Of a DNA stretch of 16,012 bases, positions 1 through 7,956 are shown piece after piece. Source of the stretch: an uncultured Coprococcus sp. (GTDB lineage Bacteria > Bacillota > Clostridia > Lachnospirales > Lachnospiraceae); the NCBI GenBank assembly GCA_900548315.1, contig URJU01000031.1, positions 1-16,012 on the forward strand, in the 5' to 3' direction. The stretch's first letter is position 1; the number at the start of each line of letters is the position of its first letter. The notes under the pieces are model-generated. The model had not been told where the DNA came from and searched no databases. It saw only the letters and a list, made by a program, of their open reading frames with translations. The position numbers and the translations under genes are program-made.

Positions 1-48
1 CGAGATTACTACGCGTCTCGTGGGCTCGGAGATGTGTATAAGAGACAG
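1..48 (+). other. Illumina Nextera i7 adapter (non-genomic)
   Basis: Positions 1-6 (CGAGAT) match the end of the P7 flow-cell primer, 7-14 (TACTACGC) sit where the 8-base i7 index belongs, 15-29 are GTCTCGTGGGCTCGG, and 30-48 are the 19-bp Tn5 mosaic end AGATGTGTATAAGAGACAG. Order and spacing match a Nextera read-2 adapter exactly. From memory the index corresponds to N719 of the Nextera XT v2 set, which is less certain than the adapter identity. The sequence is a library artefact left on the contig end; genomic DNA begins at 49. Confidence 0.98.
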
Positions 49-243
49 ATGCAGCATCTGTCTGGATTTTTTGTCCGCAATATTTGTCACAGAACAGGTA
101 TTTATGATATATATGTCTGCTTTTTCTTCAAAATCGACTATATCAGCACCGGCAGCACTGAGCATATCAAGCATGCTGTCCGTTTCCGCCTGGTTAACTT
201 TACATCCCAGGGTCGTCGCCGCAACCGATCTACCTTTTAACAT
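49..243 (-). CDS. mtaB: MtaB, tRNA-t6A37 methylthiotransferase, N-terminal fragment (cut by contig end)
   Basis: Radical-SAM methylthiotransferase that converts t6A to ms2t6A at position 37 of ANN-decoding tRNAs. Only the first 65 codons are present. The translation begins MLKGRSVAATTLGCKVNQ; TLGCKVNQ and the later NTCSVTN segment belong to the UPF0004 N-terminal domain, whose cysteines (here Cys14 and the one in NTCSVT) help bind the auxiliary 4Fe-4S cluster. The radical-SAM and TRAM domains lie beyond the contig end. The ATG at 243-241 has an AAGGAGAG ribosome site about 8 nt upstream. Identity is supported by position: B. subtilis yqeV (mtaB) follows rsmE at the end of the dnaK cluster. 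MiaB and RimO share the fold, but the TLGCKVNQ wording and the location favour MtaB. Reading on past position 49 would enter adapter sequence, so any longer product would be chimeric. Confidence 0.9.
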
Positions 244-262
244 CAATTTTACTCTCCTTATA

Positions 263-291
263 TTGACTTTTGTATTCCATAAAAATATAAT
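263..291 (+). promoter_or_regulatory. Sigma-A type promoter of the HPr-like gene
   Basis: TTGACT at 263-268, a 17-nt spacer, and a perfect TATAAT at 286-291. The start codon lies about 50 nt downstream, giving a short leader with an AGGAGG ribosome site at 328-333. The -35 lies about 20 bp outside the mtaB start, on the opposite strand, so the two genes diverge from a 97-bp gap. I saw no equally clear promoter for mtaB within that gap. Confidence 0.8.
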
Positions 292-340
292 AATTACAGT
301 ACATAAACTATAATACTTATAAGGGTTAGGAGGACTAATT

Positions 341-574
341 ATGAAAGCTGTTAAGATTTCTTTAAACTCAATTGACAAGGTAAAGAGTTTCTGCAACGAC
401 ATTGCAAAGTTCGATGCTGAATTCGACCTTGTATCAGGACGTTATGTGATAGATGCCAAGTCTATCATGGGTATCTTCAGTCTGGACATCTCAAAGCCAA
501 TAGAGCTTAACATCCACGCTGAGAGTGGTCTTGATGAGATCATGGCAACATTAAAACCATACCTCGCAGAATAG
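341..574 (+). CDS. HPr-like protein lacking the PTS phospho-histidine
   Basis: A 77-aa protein with the HPr fold signature. The segment AKSIMGIFSLDIS (residues 39-51) aligns with the KSIMGVMSLGIA region of Bacillus HPr, including the serine phosphorylated by HPr kinase (Ser46 in HPr, Ser41 here). The N-terminal segment that should read GIHARPA reads SIDKVKS, so the catalytic His15 and Arg17 are absent, with Asp12 near the histidine position. It therefore cannot pass phosphate in the sugar phosphotransferase system by the usual route. By analogy with Crh of B. subtilis, which keeps Ser46 but not His15, a regulatory role through the serine is possible, but that is inference. AGGAGG lies 7 nt before the ATG. 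It is a single-gene unit with its own promoter and terminator, opposite in strand to all neighbours. Confidence 0.87.
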   Translation: MKAVKISLNSIDKVKSFCNDIAKFDAEFDLVSGRYVIDAKSIMGIFSLDISKPIELNIHAESGLDEIMATLKPYLAE

Positions 575-630
575 TCCTTATCGGTCTATTTTATATATCG
601 AGTTTACTTATCAATCAAAGATTTCAATTC

Positions 631-659
631 AAAGAGATGCTTTTCAGCATCTCTTTTTT
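631..659 (+). terminator. Rho-independent terminator after the HPr-like gene
   Basis: Perfect 11-bp stem: 631-641 (AAAGAGATGCT) pairs with 646-656 (AGCATCTCTTT) around the 4-nt loop TTTC, and the run of six T ends at 659. It lies 57 nt past the HPr-like stop codon. It also lies about 25 bp downstream of the thiI stop on the other strand. Read on the minus strand it has a GAAA tetraloop but no T tract beyond the stem, so it serves mainly the plus strand and perhaps weakly as a bidirectional barrier between converging genes. Confidence 0.85.
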
Positions 660-683
660 ACTATCTACTACTATCCCCTTGTT

Positions 684-1871
684 CTAGTTCTTTGCCCTGC
701 ACATAACTATCTCTGCTGTATCAACAGCCTTACGGTAAAGCGGCTCTATTATTCCTGTAAGTTTCGCCTCCGACTTTTCTATTGCCGACAAAACTGGTTT
801 GGTGACCGGATGTTTTGCCACAAACGTGGTACAGCAATCTTCATATGGGAGTATCGATGTCTCATATGTGCCAATCTTTTCCGATATATCGACTATCTCC
901 TGCTTATCCATTCCTATACAAGGTCTGAACACCGGCATAGTACTCACCTGATTTATGACATTGAGGCTGAATACAGTCTGACTGGACACCTGACCAATAC
1001 TCTCTCCTGTTATGGTGCACTGACAATCATTCTTCTCTGCCAGTTCCTCTGCGATCTTGATCATGTATCTCTTCATTATTATCGTGAGTTCCTCATGAGG
1101 GCAGTTATCATATATCGCCATCTGTACATCTGCAAAATTCACTACGTGTAATTTGATGGCACCTGCATAGTCTGCTACAAGACATGCAAGGTCTATCACC
1201 TTCTGCTTTGCCCTCTCGCTTGTAAACGGAGGTGCATGGAAATACACAGCCTCAACTACTACACCTCGTTTTGCTATCATATAAGCGGCAACAGGGCTGT
1301 CTATACCACCTGAAAGCAGAGCCATTCCCTTTCCATTCGTCCCAACAGGAAGCCCTCCAGGTCCAGGGATTGTTATAGAGTATATATATGCGACCTTTCT
1401 TATCTCCACATTGATTATCTCCTGAGGAGCATGCACATCCACAGAGAGATCCGGATATGCCTCAAGAAGAAAATGACCAAGTTCTGCACTGACTTCCATA
1501 GATGTCATCGGATAGGATTTGTCGTTTCTTCTGGTGAACACCTTAAAAGTAAAGTTCTTCCTGTCATACGCCTTGTCCACATAGTCTATAACCTTCTGTT
1601 TGAGGTTCTCAAACTCTGTGTTCTCCTCCACAACAACAGGACATATGCCAACTATTCCAAACACTTTCCCTAGTGCGCCGACTACATCCTCATAGTCGTA
1701 GTCCGACTTGCACTCCACGAATATTCTTCCCTGCTCTTTTCTTATATAGAAGTCTCCATAATTCTTGAGTTTTCTATTGATGTTCTTGCACAGAATGTCT
1801 TCAAATATATATCTGTTCTTTCCTTTTGTACCTATCTCGGCATACTTTATCATAAAAGCCTTGTACTGCAT
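684..1871 (-). CDS. thiI: ThiI, tRNA 4-thiouridine synthase (sulfurtransferase)
   Basis: Adenylates U8 of tRNA and replaces its oxygen with sulfur to give 4-thiouridine; in some bacteria it also supplies sulfur for thiamine thiazole synthesis. The 395-aa protein has an N-terminal ferredoxin-like plus THUMP region (about residues 1-165) and an ATP-pyrophosphatase domain with the PP-loop SGGIDSP at 187-193. LPYEDCCTTF (341-350) carries the cysteine pair Cys346/347 in the region of the catalytic Cys of ThiI. The C-terminal rhodanese domain of the E. coli enzyme (482 aa) is absent, as in the short B. subtilis form, which takes sulfur directly from a dedicated cysteine desulfurase. The gene just upstream encodes such a desulfurase, 11 nt away, so the two are very likely co-transcribed. 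An AGGAGG-like site precedes the ATG. A thiamine role cannot be judged from this window. Confidence 0.95.
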   Translation of the reverse strand: MQYKAFMIKYAEIGTKGKNRYIFEDILCKNINRKLKNYGDFYIRKEQGRIFVECKSDYDYEDVVGALGKVFGIVGICPVVVEENTEFENLKQKVIDYVDKAYDRKNFTFKVFTRRNDKSYPMTSMEVSAELGHFLLEAYPDLSVDVHAPQEIINVEIRKVAYIYSITIPGPGGLPVGTNGKGMALLSGGIDSPVAAYMIAKRGVVVEAVYFHAPPFTSERAKQKVIDLACLVADYAGAIKLHVVNFADVQMAIYDNCPHEELTIIMKRYMIKIAEELAEKNDCQCTITGESIGQVSSQTVFSLNVINQVSTMPVFRPCIGMDKQEIVDISEKIGTYETSILPYEDCCTTFVAKHPVTKPVLSAIEKSEAKLTGIIEPLYRKAVDTAEIVMCRAKN

Positions 1872-1882
1872 CCTTGTCCTCC

Positions 1883-3064
1883 TTATTTTTTCCTGACGTA
1901 CCGTCTCAGAACCGGCAGCAACTCTTTACAGCAGTTAACTGCATAATCTACCTGTTCAATCGTATTCTCTGGCGAAAAACTAAACCTCAGTGTCGACTCA
2001 AGCTTTTCAGGCGGAAGTCCTATTGCCCTGAGCGTGCCACTGGTGGAGTGCCTGTTGGACGAACATGCCGATCCGGATGAAACATATACTCCCCTCTCTT
2101 CAAGAGCATGCAGCATAACCTCACTCCTAACTCCTTTGAATGTTATGCTTGCTATATGTGGTGCATCACCTGAATTACTATACACATCTTCTATCTGTGT
2201 GAGTTCATCGATCAGGTGCTGTTTTACTACTCGCATATGCTGCACCTTTTCGTCAAGATCTTTGTATGTCATCTCCGCAGCAAGAGCCATTCCCGCAATT
2301 CCCGGCACATTTTCTGTTCCTGATCTCATGCCATTTTGCTGACCGCCGCCATATATGACCGGTTTCACCTTTACTCTGTCTCTGATATACAGTGCTCCTA
2401 CCCCCTTAGGGCCATGGAACTTATGACTGCTAACAGACATCATATCTATACCCATTCTGCCCGGATAGATTACGTATTTGCCAAATGCCTGAATGGCATC
2501 TACATGGAACAAAACAGCCGGATTCTTCTCCTTTATACGTTTTGCTATATCCTCCACAGGCATAACTGAACCTATCTCATTGTTTACATACATCACAGAA
2601 ACGATTATCGTATCTTCGTCGACAGCATCGACCAGTGCGCTCACATCTACAACGCCGTGACTATCCACACCTATCCTTACGATCTCAAATCCCAGATCCT
2701 CCAGAAATGAAACAGGACTTCCAACAGATGCATGCTCAACCTCCGTTGTGATGATCTTGTTGCCCGCTCTTCTATTGGCAAGAGCTCCTCCTATCAAAGC
2801 CATATTGTTAGACTCTGTCCCTCCAGATGTGAACACTATCTCCTTGGGCATAACTTTCATCAGCCTTGCCATCTTCTCCCTGGCATCAGTCACATATCTG
2901 GCAGCCTCAACGCCTTTAAGATGGAGCGATGATGGATTGCCGTAATCCTCATCCATTATCTTCACCATCAAATCCCTGACTTCCGGATAAACCGGAGTTG
3001 TGGCCGAATTGTCAAAATATGCATCTATATTATTCTCTGCATTTGTTTCCATGACGTTTTCCAT
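1883..3064 (-). CDS. Cysteine desulfurase (NifS/IscS family), probable sulfur donor to ThiI
   Basis: PLP enzyme that takes sulfur from L-cysteine as a protein persulfide, releasing alanine. The 393-aa protein has YFDNSATTP (16-24), FTSGGTESNN (78-87), SSHKFHGPKG (212-221) with the PLP-binding Lys215, and SSGSACSSN (329-337) with the persulfide Cys334. The short active-site loop and the position beside a rhodanese-less thiI match the B. subtilis nifZ-thiI pair, so I infer tRNA thiolation as its main job; a general iron-sulfur role is not excluded because no iscU or other isc gene is here. It starts 34 nt after the rsmE stop and ends 11 nt before thiI, fitting the same operon. The start is somewhat uncertain: the only purine-rich site (GAGGA) lies about 14 nt before the ATG at 3064, and a second in-frame ATG lies four codons in. 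Confidence 0.92.
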   Translation of the reverse strand: MENVMETNAENNIDAYFDNSATTPVYPEVRDLMVKIMDEDYGNPSSLHLKGVEAARYVTDAREKMARLMKVMPKEIVFTSGGTESNNMALIGGALANRRAGNKIITTEVEHASVGSPVSFLEDLGFEIVRIGVDSHGVVDVSALVDAVDEDTIIVSVMYVNNEIGSVMPVEDIAKRIKEKNPAVLFHVDAIQAFGKYVIYPGRMGIDMMSVSSHKFHGPKGVGALYIRDRVKVKPVIYGGGQQNGMRSGTENVPGIAGMALAAEMTYKDLDEKVQHMRVVKQHLIDELTQIEDVYSNSGDAPHIASITFKGVRSEVMLHALEERGVYVSSGSACSSNRHSTSGTLRAIGLPPEKLESTLRFSFSPENTIEQVDYAVNCCKELLPVLRRYVRKK

Positions 3065-3098
3065 GTTATTCTTTGTTGTCCTCTTTTTCTTTTATATA

Positions 3099-3836
3099 CT
3101 AATCAAGCTGAAACATGATGATCGACATAACCGCAAGCCCTGCAGTCTCGGTCCTGAGTATCCTGTGCCCAAGAGTTATGCATTCAGCACCTATGGCTTG
3201 AGCCTGCTCTACCTCTTCTCGGGCAAATCCACCCTCCGGACCAATAAATACCCCAAGGGATCTGTGCCCACGGATGCCAGATATGATCCTCCTTGCCTGC
3301 TCCATTCCTTCTGCCTCTTCGTACGGTATTATATTCATATCCAATTCTTTAGCTAACTCAAGAGCCTCAACAAATGAAACCGGTTCCGCGATCTCCGGTA
3401 TGATACCTCTTCCGGACTGTTTAGCAGCAGATTCTGCTATTGTCCGATATCTATCAGTCTTTTTGGCTGCTTTTTTCTGATCAAGTTTTACTATCGTTCT
3501 GGCTGTAAACACCGGTACGATCCTGTGTACTCCAAGTTCTACCATCTTCTGTACGATCAGATCCATCTTGTCGGATTTTGGGTACCCCTGGAACAATGTA
3601 ACCTCCACCGGAAGTTCTGCAAAGTTATCATTGATATCTTCTATATTGCATATAACCACATCCGTTCCGATCTGTGCTATCCTGCAAGTGTAATCCCTGC
3701 CTCTGCCATCACTCACCACTACATGTTCCCCGATTCTAAGACGAAGTACATTTTTTATATGGTTTACATCCCCGCCGGTAATATTTATATCAGTTCCTAC
3801 ATCTCTGCCGTCTATGTCCACAAAGAATCTGTTCAT
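3099..3836 (-). CDS. rsmE: RsmE, 16S rRNA m3U1498 methyltransferase
   Basis: SPOUT-fold (trefoil-knot) enzyme that methylates N3 of U1498 in 16S rRNA using S-adenosylmethionine. The 245-aa length is normal. The N-terminal MNRFFVD begins the PUA-like RNA-binding domain (about 1-70); the SPOUT domain follows, with LFQGYPKSDKMD at 81-92, the knot motif IGPEGGF at 198-204, and LGHRILRTETA at 222-232 forming the SAM pocket. A GAGAGG site lies about 11 nt before the ATG. The prmA stop is 50 nt upstream, and the prmA-rsmE order is the one found after dnaJ in many Firmicutes. Confidence 0.95.
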   Translation of the reverse strand: MNRFFVDIDGRDVGTDINITGGDVNHIKNVLRLRIGEHVVVSDGRGRDYTCRIAQIGTDVVICNIEDINDNFAELPVEVTLFQGYPKSDKMDLIVQKMVELGVHRIVPVFTARTIVKLDQKKAAKKTDRYRTIAESAAKQSGRGIIPEIAEPVSFVEALELAKELDMNIIPYEEAEGMEQARRIISGIRGHRSLGVFIGPEGGFAREEVEQAQAIGAECITLGHRILRTETAGLAVMSIIMFQLD

Positions 3837-3886
3837 CTCAGATATGTCCTCTCGTATTCTGCATCTTCACAATTATTTCTGTGTCT

Positions 3887-4852
3887 CTACTCCGCGTGTT
3901 TTTTTGCCACAAAACTTACCCAGTCATTCATGTAGACAGTATCTACGATATCAAAGTTATTGTCAAGCAAAGCCTGTCGGACTTCTTCCTCTTTTATATT
4001 TATAATTCCAGAAGATATAAATAGTCCATCATCCTTCATGAACTTTTGGACAACCGCGGACATAGGTATGATAACATCCGCAAGGATATTCGCAACTACT
4101 ATATCATAGTTTGCTCCGATCGAATCTACCAGTTTCTGGTCTTCAAGTACATTTCCGCATATAAAGCCCACTTCATCTCCAGGAATGTTGTTGACATCTC
4201 TGTTCTCACCTGCCACATCGACAGCTATAGGATCTATGTCTATTCCAAGTACATGCCCTGCACCTAGCTTACTGCACACAAATGACAGAATACCGCTTCC
4301 GCTTCCCGCATCGAGTATCTTGTCGCCATCCTTCATATACTTCTTAAGCTGTCCTATGCACAATTTTGTTGTCTCATGAGAACCTGTGCCAAATGCAGTT
4401 CCGGGATCTATCTCTATAATGATATCATCAGCAGTGGCATCCTCAGGGACATTCTCCCATGTTGGCTTGATGATGATATTGTCATAGAGCCTGAACGGCT
4501 TAAAATATGCCTTCCAGTTATCTCTCCAGTCCTCATCCTTCGTCTCACTCTCTGTTATTTTACCCGTTCCAACCGGAATAAATTCCGAAAGTCTCCTTAT
4601 CTCAGCTGTTACTTTATCCTTCACATCCTGAACATCAAATGTATCGTCCAGGAAACACGACACCTTCGCAGTTCCATCATTTTCCGGCATATCGTCCGGC
4701 AGAAGATCTACGAACATGGTCTCCATCTCCTCCTCGGTGAGAGGAATATTGTCTTCTATCTGAACACCCAAAACGCCTTCCTCTTCGAGGAAGGCGCTTA
4801 TGAGGTCTTCAGCTGCACATGTTGTATCTATTGTGAGCTTAGTCCATTTCAT
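3887..4852 (-). CDS. prmA: PrmA, ribosomal protein L11 methyltransferase
   Basis: Class I SAM-dependent methyltransferase that trimethylates lysines and the amino terminus of ribosomal protein L11. The 321-aa protein has the N-terminal L11-recognition domain starting MKWTKLTIDTT, then IDPGTAFGTGSHETT (148-162), the SAM-binding loop LDAGSGSG (180-187), the acidic IDIDPIAV (204-211), and NILADV (255-260) in the catalytic cleft. It is slightly longer than the roughly 300-aa usual size, with the extra length in an acidic N-terminal loop. It starts 22 nt after the dnaJ stop. The ribosome site before the ATG is poor (AGCAGG about 11 nt away), so translation may depend on coupling to dnaJ. Confidence 0.95.
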   Translation of the reverse strand: MKWTKLTIDTTCAAEDLISAFLEEEGVLGVQIEDNIPLTEEEMETMFVDLLPDDMPENDGTAKVSCFLDDTFDVQDVKDKVTAEIRRLSEFIPVGTGKITESETKDEDWRDNWKAYFKPFRLYDNIIIKPTWENVPEDATADDIIIEIDPGTAFGTGSHETTKLCIGQLKKYMKDGDKILDAGSGSGILSFVCSKLGAGHVLGIDIDPIAVDVAGENRDVNNIPGDEVGFICGNVLEDQKLVDSIGANYDIVVANILADVIIPMSAVVQKFMKDDGLFISSGIINIKEEEVRQALLDNNFDIVDTVYMNDWVSFVAKKHAE

Positions 4853-4874
4853 ATATTATTTTACCTGCTTTTAA

Positions 4875-6032
4875 TTATTTTTTCTTTCTTCTCTTGTGGT
4901 CACCAAATGTGAACGGTCCGGCTGAATCAGTTGCCGGTCTTGTCTCCACAAGTGTAGCCTGCTCATACTGGTTGAGGATCTTCTTCTGCTCCTCTGTGAG
5001 TTTCTCTGGCACCTGTACGACAAGTGTTACATAGTGATCTCCTCGCTGTGTAGGGTTCTTAAGGTTTGGAACTCCCTTGCCTTTCAGCTTGATACGTGTA
5101 TCTGTCTGTGTTCCAGGTGGTATTGTGTAGTCTACCTCGCCCTCGATGGTATTGATCTTGATCGTTCCACCAAGTGCTGCCTGTGTAAATGTAATAGGCT
5201 CTGATGAGTACAGGTTATATTCCTGTCTCTGGAAGTTTGGATGACGATCTACCAGAATCGTAACTGTAAGATCTCCTCTCTCGCCACCGTTGATACCCGG
5301 CTCACCCTTGCCCTTGATACGGATATTAGTTCCATTGTCTACTCCAGGCGGAATAGCTATCTGTATCTTCTTTCTGCTCTTTACATATCCTGTACCGGCA
5401 CAATTACTGCACTTATATCTTATGATCTTTCCTGATCCTGAACAATCCGGACAGGTCTGAACATTACGTACCACTCCGAAAAGCGACTGCTGAGTCGTCA
5501 CGATCTGACCCTTGCCACCGCACTTGCCACACACTTCAGGCTGATGTCCCGGCTGGGATCCTGTTCCCTTACACACATCACACTCGTCCTTGAGAGGCAG
5601 CTCCAGCTCTTTCTGAGTACCAAATATAGCCTCCTCAAATCCAACTCTGATCGTCGTCTTGATATTTGCGCCCTTCATAGGACCATTTGTATTTCTCTGT
5701 CGGCTTGCACCTCCAAACATGTCTCCGAAGATATCTCCAAAGATGTCTCCCATGTCTGCGAAGTCAAATCCGCCAAATCCACCGGCACCGCCACCGTTCT
5801 GATCGAATGCGGCATGACCAAACTGATCATACTTTGCACGTTTCTCAGGATCACTGAGGACTGAATAAGCTTCTGCGGCTTCTTTGAATTTCTCTGCAGC
5901 CTCCTCATCACCAGGGTTCATATCCGGGTGGTATTTTTTTGCTACCACTCGGTATGCCCTTTTGATCTCGGCGTCAGAGGCACCCTTGGTAACACCAAGG
6001 ACTTCATAATAATCGGTCTTTGTCTCTGCCAT
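4875..6032 (-). CDS. dnaJ: DnaJ, Hsp40 co-chaperone
   Basis: Binds unfolded protein and stimulates the DnaK ATPase. The 385-aa protein has the full type I layout: a J domain (about 5-70) with HPD at 35-37, a Gly/Phe-rich segment (about 80-108), and a zinc-binding domain with four CxxCxGxG repeats starting at Cys151, Cys168, Cys194 and Cys208. Two beta-sandwich substrate domains follow (about 215-350), and the tail ends RRKKK. It starts 27 nt after the dnaK stop, so the two are almost certainly co-transcribed. AAAGG about 8 nt before the ATG is the likely ribosome site. Confidence 0.98.
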   Translation of the reverse strand: MAETKTDYYEVLGVTKGASDAEIKRAYRVVAKKYHPDMNPGDEEAAEKFKEAAEAYSVLSDPEKRAKYDQFGHAAFDQNGGGAGGFGGFDFADMGDIFGDIFGDMFGGASRQRNTNGPMKGANIKTTIRVGFEEAIFGTQKELELPLKDECDVCKGTGSQPGHQPEVCGKCGGKGQIVTTQQSLFGVVRNVQTCPDCSGSGKIIRYKCSNCAGTGYVKSRKKIQIAIPPGVDNGTNIRIKGKGEPGINGGERGDLTVTILVDRHPNFQRQEYNLYSSEPITFTQAALGGTIKINTIEGEVDYTIPPGTQTDTRIKLKGKGVPNLKNPTQRGDHYVTLVVQVPEKLTEEQKKILNQYEQATLVETRPATDSAGPFTFGDHKRRKKK

Positions 6033-6059
6033 AGCCTTTACCTTTCATCCTCTATATTA

Positions 6060-7907
6060 TTAAACCTCTGTGAAATCTCCGTCTACCACATCGCCGTCTG
6101 AATAATCAGGTGTGCCTGCACCTGTGCCTGCATTTGCTCCAGGACCGTTCTGCTCATAGAGCTTTGAGAACAGATTCTGTGCGCTCTCCATGAGCTTATC
6201 CTTAGCTGCCTTGATCTTGTCAACGTCAGCATCACTCATATTCTCTGCATCTGTGCTGTCTATTGCTGCTCTCAGTGCATCAAGGTCTGCCTTCACGCCA
6301 GCCTTATCTGAATCTGAAAGCTTATCTCCTACCTCGCCGAGTGCCTTTTCTGTCTGGAATGCAAGTGCATCTGCCTCATTTCTTGCCTCGATGCCTTCCT
6401 TACGTTTCTTATCCTGTGCCTCGTACTCAGCTGCTTCCTTAACTGCTCTATCGATATCATCATCTGAAAGTGATGTACCTGATGTAATTGTAATGTGCTG
6501 CTCTCTTCCTGTTCCGAGGTCCTTAGCTGATACGTTTACGATACCATTTGCATCGATATCGAATGTAACCTCGATCTGAGGAACTCCACGTCTTGCTGGA
6601 GCGATACCGTCAAGTCTGAATCTGCCAAGGCTCTTGTTGTCCTTTGCGAACTGTCTCTCACCCTGTACTACGTTGATGTCAACGGCATCCTGGTTATCCT
6701 GTGCTGTTGAGAAGATCTGACTCTTCTTTGTAGGGATTGTTGTGTTTCTCTCGATAAGGTGAGTAGCTATACCACCCATTGTCTCGATTGAAAGTGTAAG
6801 TGGTGTAACATCCAGAAGAAGGATCTCACCTGCGCCTGCATCTCCGGCAAGCTTACCACCCTGGATACAAGCACCGATGGCAACACACTCATCTGGGTTG
6901 ATACCCTTGAATGGCTCCTTACCTGTAAGTCTCTTAACCTCTTCCTGTACAGCGATGATACGTGTTGAACCACCGACAAGAAGTACTTTGTCAAGATCTG
7001 CTGCTGTAAGTCCTGCATCAGCAAGTGCTGTGCTAACAGGTCCCTTTGTTCTGTCTACAAGATCTGCTGTAAGTTCATCGAACTTAGCTCTTGTAAGGTT
7101 CATATCGAAATGCTTTGGACCATCCTGGTTTGCTGTGATGAAAGGAAGGTTGATGTTGGTTGTTGTAGCTGATGACAGCTCCTTCTTTGCCTTCTCTGCT
7201 GCTTCCTTTAATCTCTGCATAGCCATCTTGTCACCTGAAAGGTCGATGCCCTCTGCCTTCTTGAACTCGTCAAGCATGTACTGTGTAATAGCGTTATCAA
7301 AATCATCACCACCGAGTTTGTTATCACCGGCTGTTGCAAGAACCTCGATGACACCCTCACCAATCTCAATGATAGATACATCAAATGTACCACCACCTAA
7401 ATCGTATACCATGATTCTCTGCTCCTGCTCATTGTCAAGACCATATGAAAGAGCTGCTGCTGTAGGCTCGTTGATGATACGCTTTACATCAAGACCTGCG
7501 ATCTTACCAGCATCCTTTGTTGCCTGTCTCTGTCCATCTGAGAAGTAAGCAGGAACTGTGATAACTGCCTCTGTAACTTTCTCTCCAAGGTATCCCTCTG
7601 CATCTGACTTCAACTTCTGAAGGATCATTGCTGAGATCTCCTGTGGTGAATACTTCTTACCATCTATCTCCACTCTGTAATCTGTACCCATATGACGCTT
7701 GATAGATGAAATTGTCTTATCAGCATTTGTTACTGCCTGACGCTTTGCAGGCTCTCCTACTACTCGCTCTCCTGTCTTCAGGAAACCTACTACTGAAGGT
7801 GTTGTTCTCATACCCTCTGAGTTTGCTATAACTACTGGTTTACCACCTTCCATAACTGCTACACATGAATTTGTTGTACCTAAGTCAATACCTATAATCT
7901 TACCCAT
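6060..7907 (-). CDS. dnaK: DnaK, Hsp70 chaperone
   Basis: ATP-driven chaperone working with DnaJ and GrpE. The 615-aa protein has IIGIDLGTTNSC (4-15), VYDLGGGTFDVSII (167-180), the LVGGSTRI phosphate motif (310-317), the interdomain linker LLLDV (363-367 approximately), a substrate-binding domain to about 500, and an alpha-helical lid. The tail is Gly/Ala-rich and then acidic, ending DGDFTEV instead of the proteobacterial EEVD-like end. The roughly 24-residue insertion that Gram-negative DnaKs carry near residue 80 is absent (KRHMGTDYRVEIDGKKYSPQ is direct), a Firmicute signature. AGGAGG lies 8 nt before the ATG. Codon choice looks strongly biased, as expected for a highly expressed gene. It is separated from grpE by an unusual 187-nt structured spacer. 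Confidence 0.99.
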   Translation of the reverse strand: MGKIIGIDLGTTNSCVAVMEGGKPVVIANSEGMRTTPSVVGFLKTGERVVGEPAKRQAVTNADKTISSIKRHMGTDYRVEIDGKKYSPQEISAMILQKLKSDAEGYLGEKVTEAVITVPAYFSDGQRQATKDAGKIAGLDVKRIINEPTAAALSYGLDNEQEQRIMVYDLGGGTFDVSIIEIGEGVIEVLATAGDNKLGGDDFDNAITQYMLDEFKKAEGIDLSGDKMAMQRLKEAAEKAKKELSSATTTNINLPFITANQDGPKHFDMNLTRAKFDELTADLVDRTKGPVSTALADAGLTAADLDKVLLVGGSTRIIAVQEEVKRLTGKEPFKGINPDECVAIGACIQGGKLAGDAGAGEILLLDVTPLTLSIETMGGIATHLIERNTTIPTKKSQIFSTAQDNQDAVDINVVQGERQFAKDNKSLGRFRLDGIAPARRGVPQIEVTFDIDANGIVNVSAKDLGTGREQHITITSGTSLSDDDIDRAVKEAAEYEAQDKKRKEGIEARNEADALAFQTEKALGEVGDKLSDSDKAGVKADLDALRAAIDSTDAENMSDADVDKIKAAKDKLMESAQNLFSKLYEQNGPGANAGTGAGTPDYSDGDVVDGDFTEV

Positions 7908-7956
7908 TGTCTTTTCCTCCTAGAAAAAAATTTCATGATTTTACTTCTCAATTTAT

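Noticed and set aside
20..313. Plus-strand ORFs starting inside the adapter (from 20 and from 34)
   Set aside because: Their first codons are adapter sequence and the rest is antisense to mtaB; they are artefacts.
6877..7548. 223-codon open frame antisense to dnaK
   Set aside because: Ser/Ala-rich translation produced by the biased codon use of dnaK; no ribosome site or recognisable domain.
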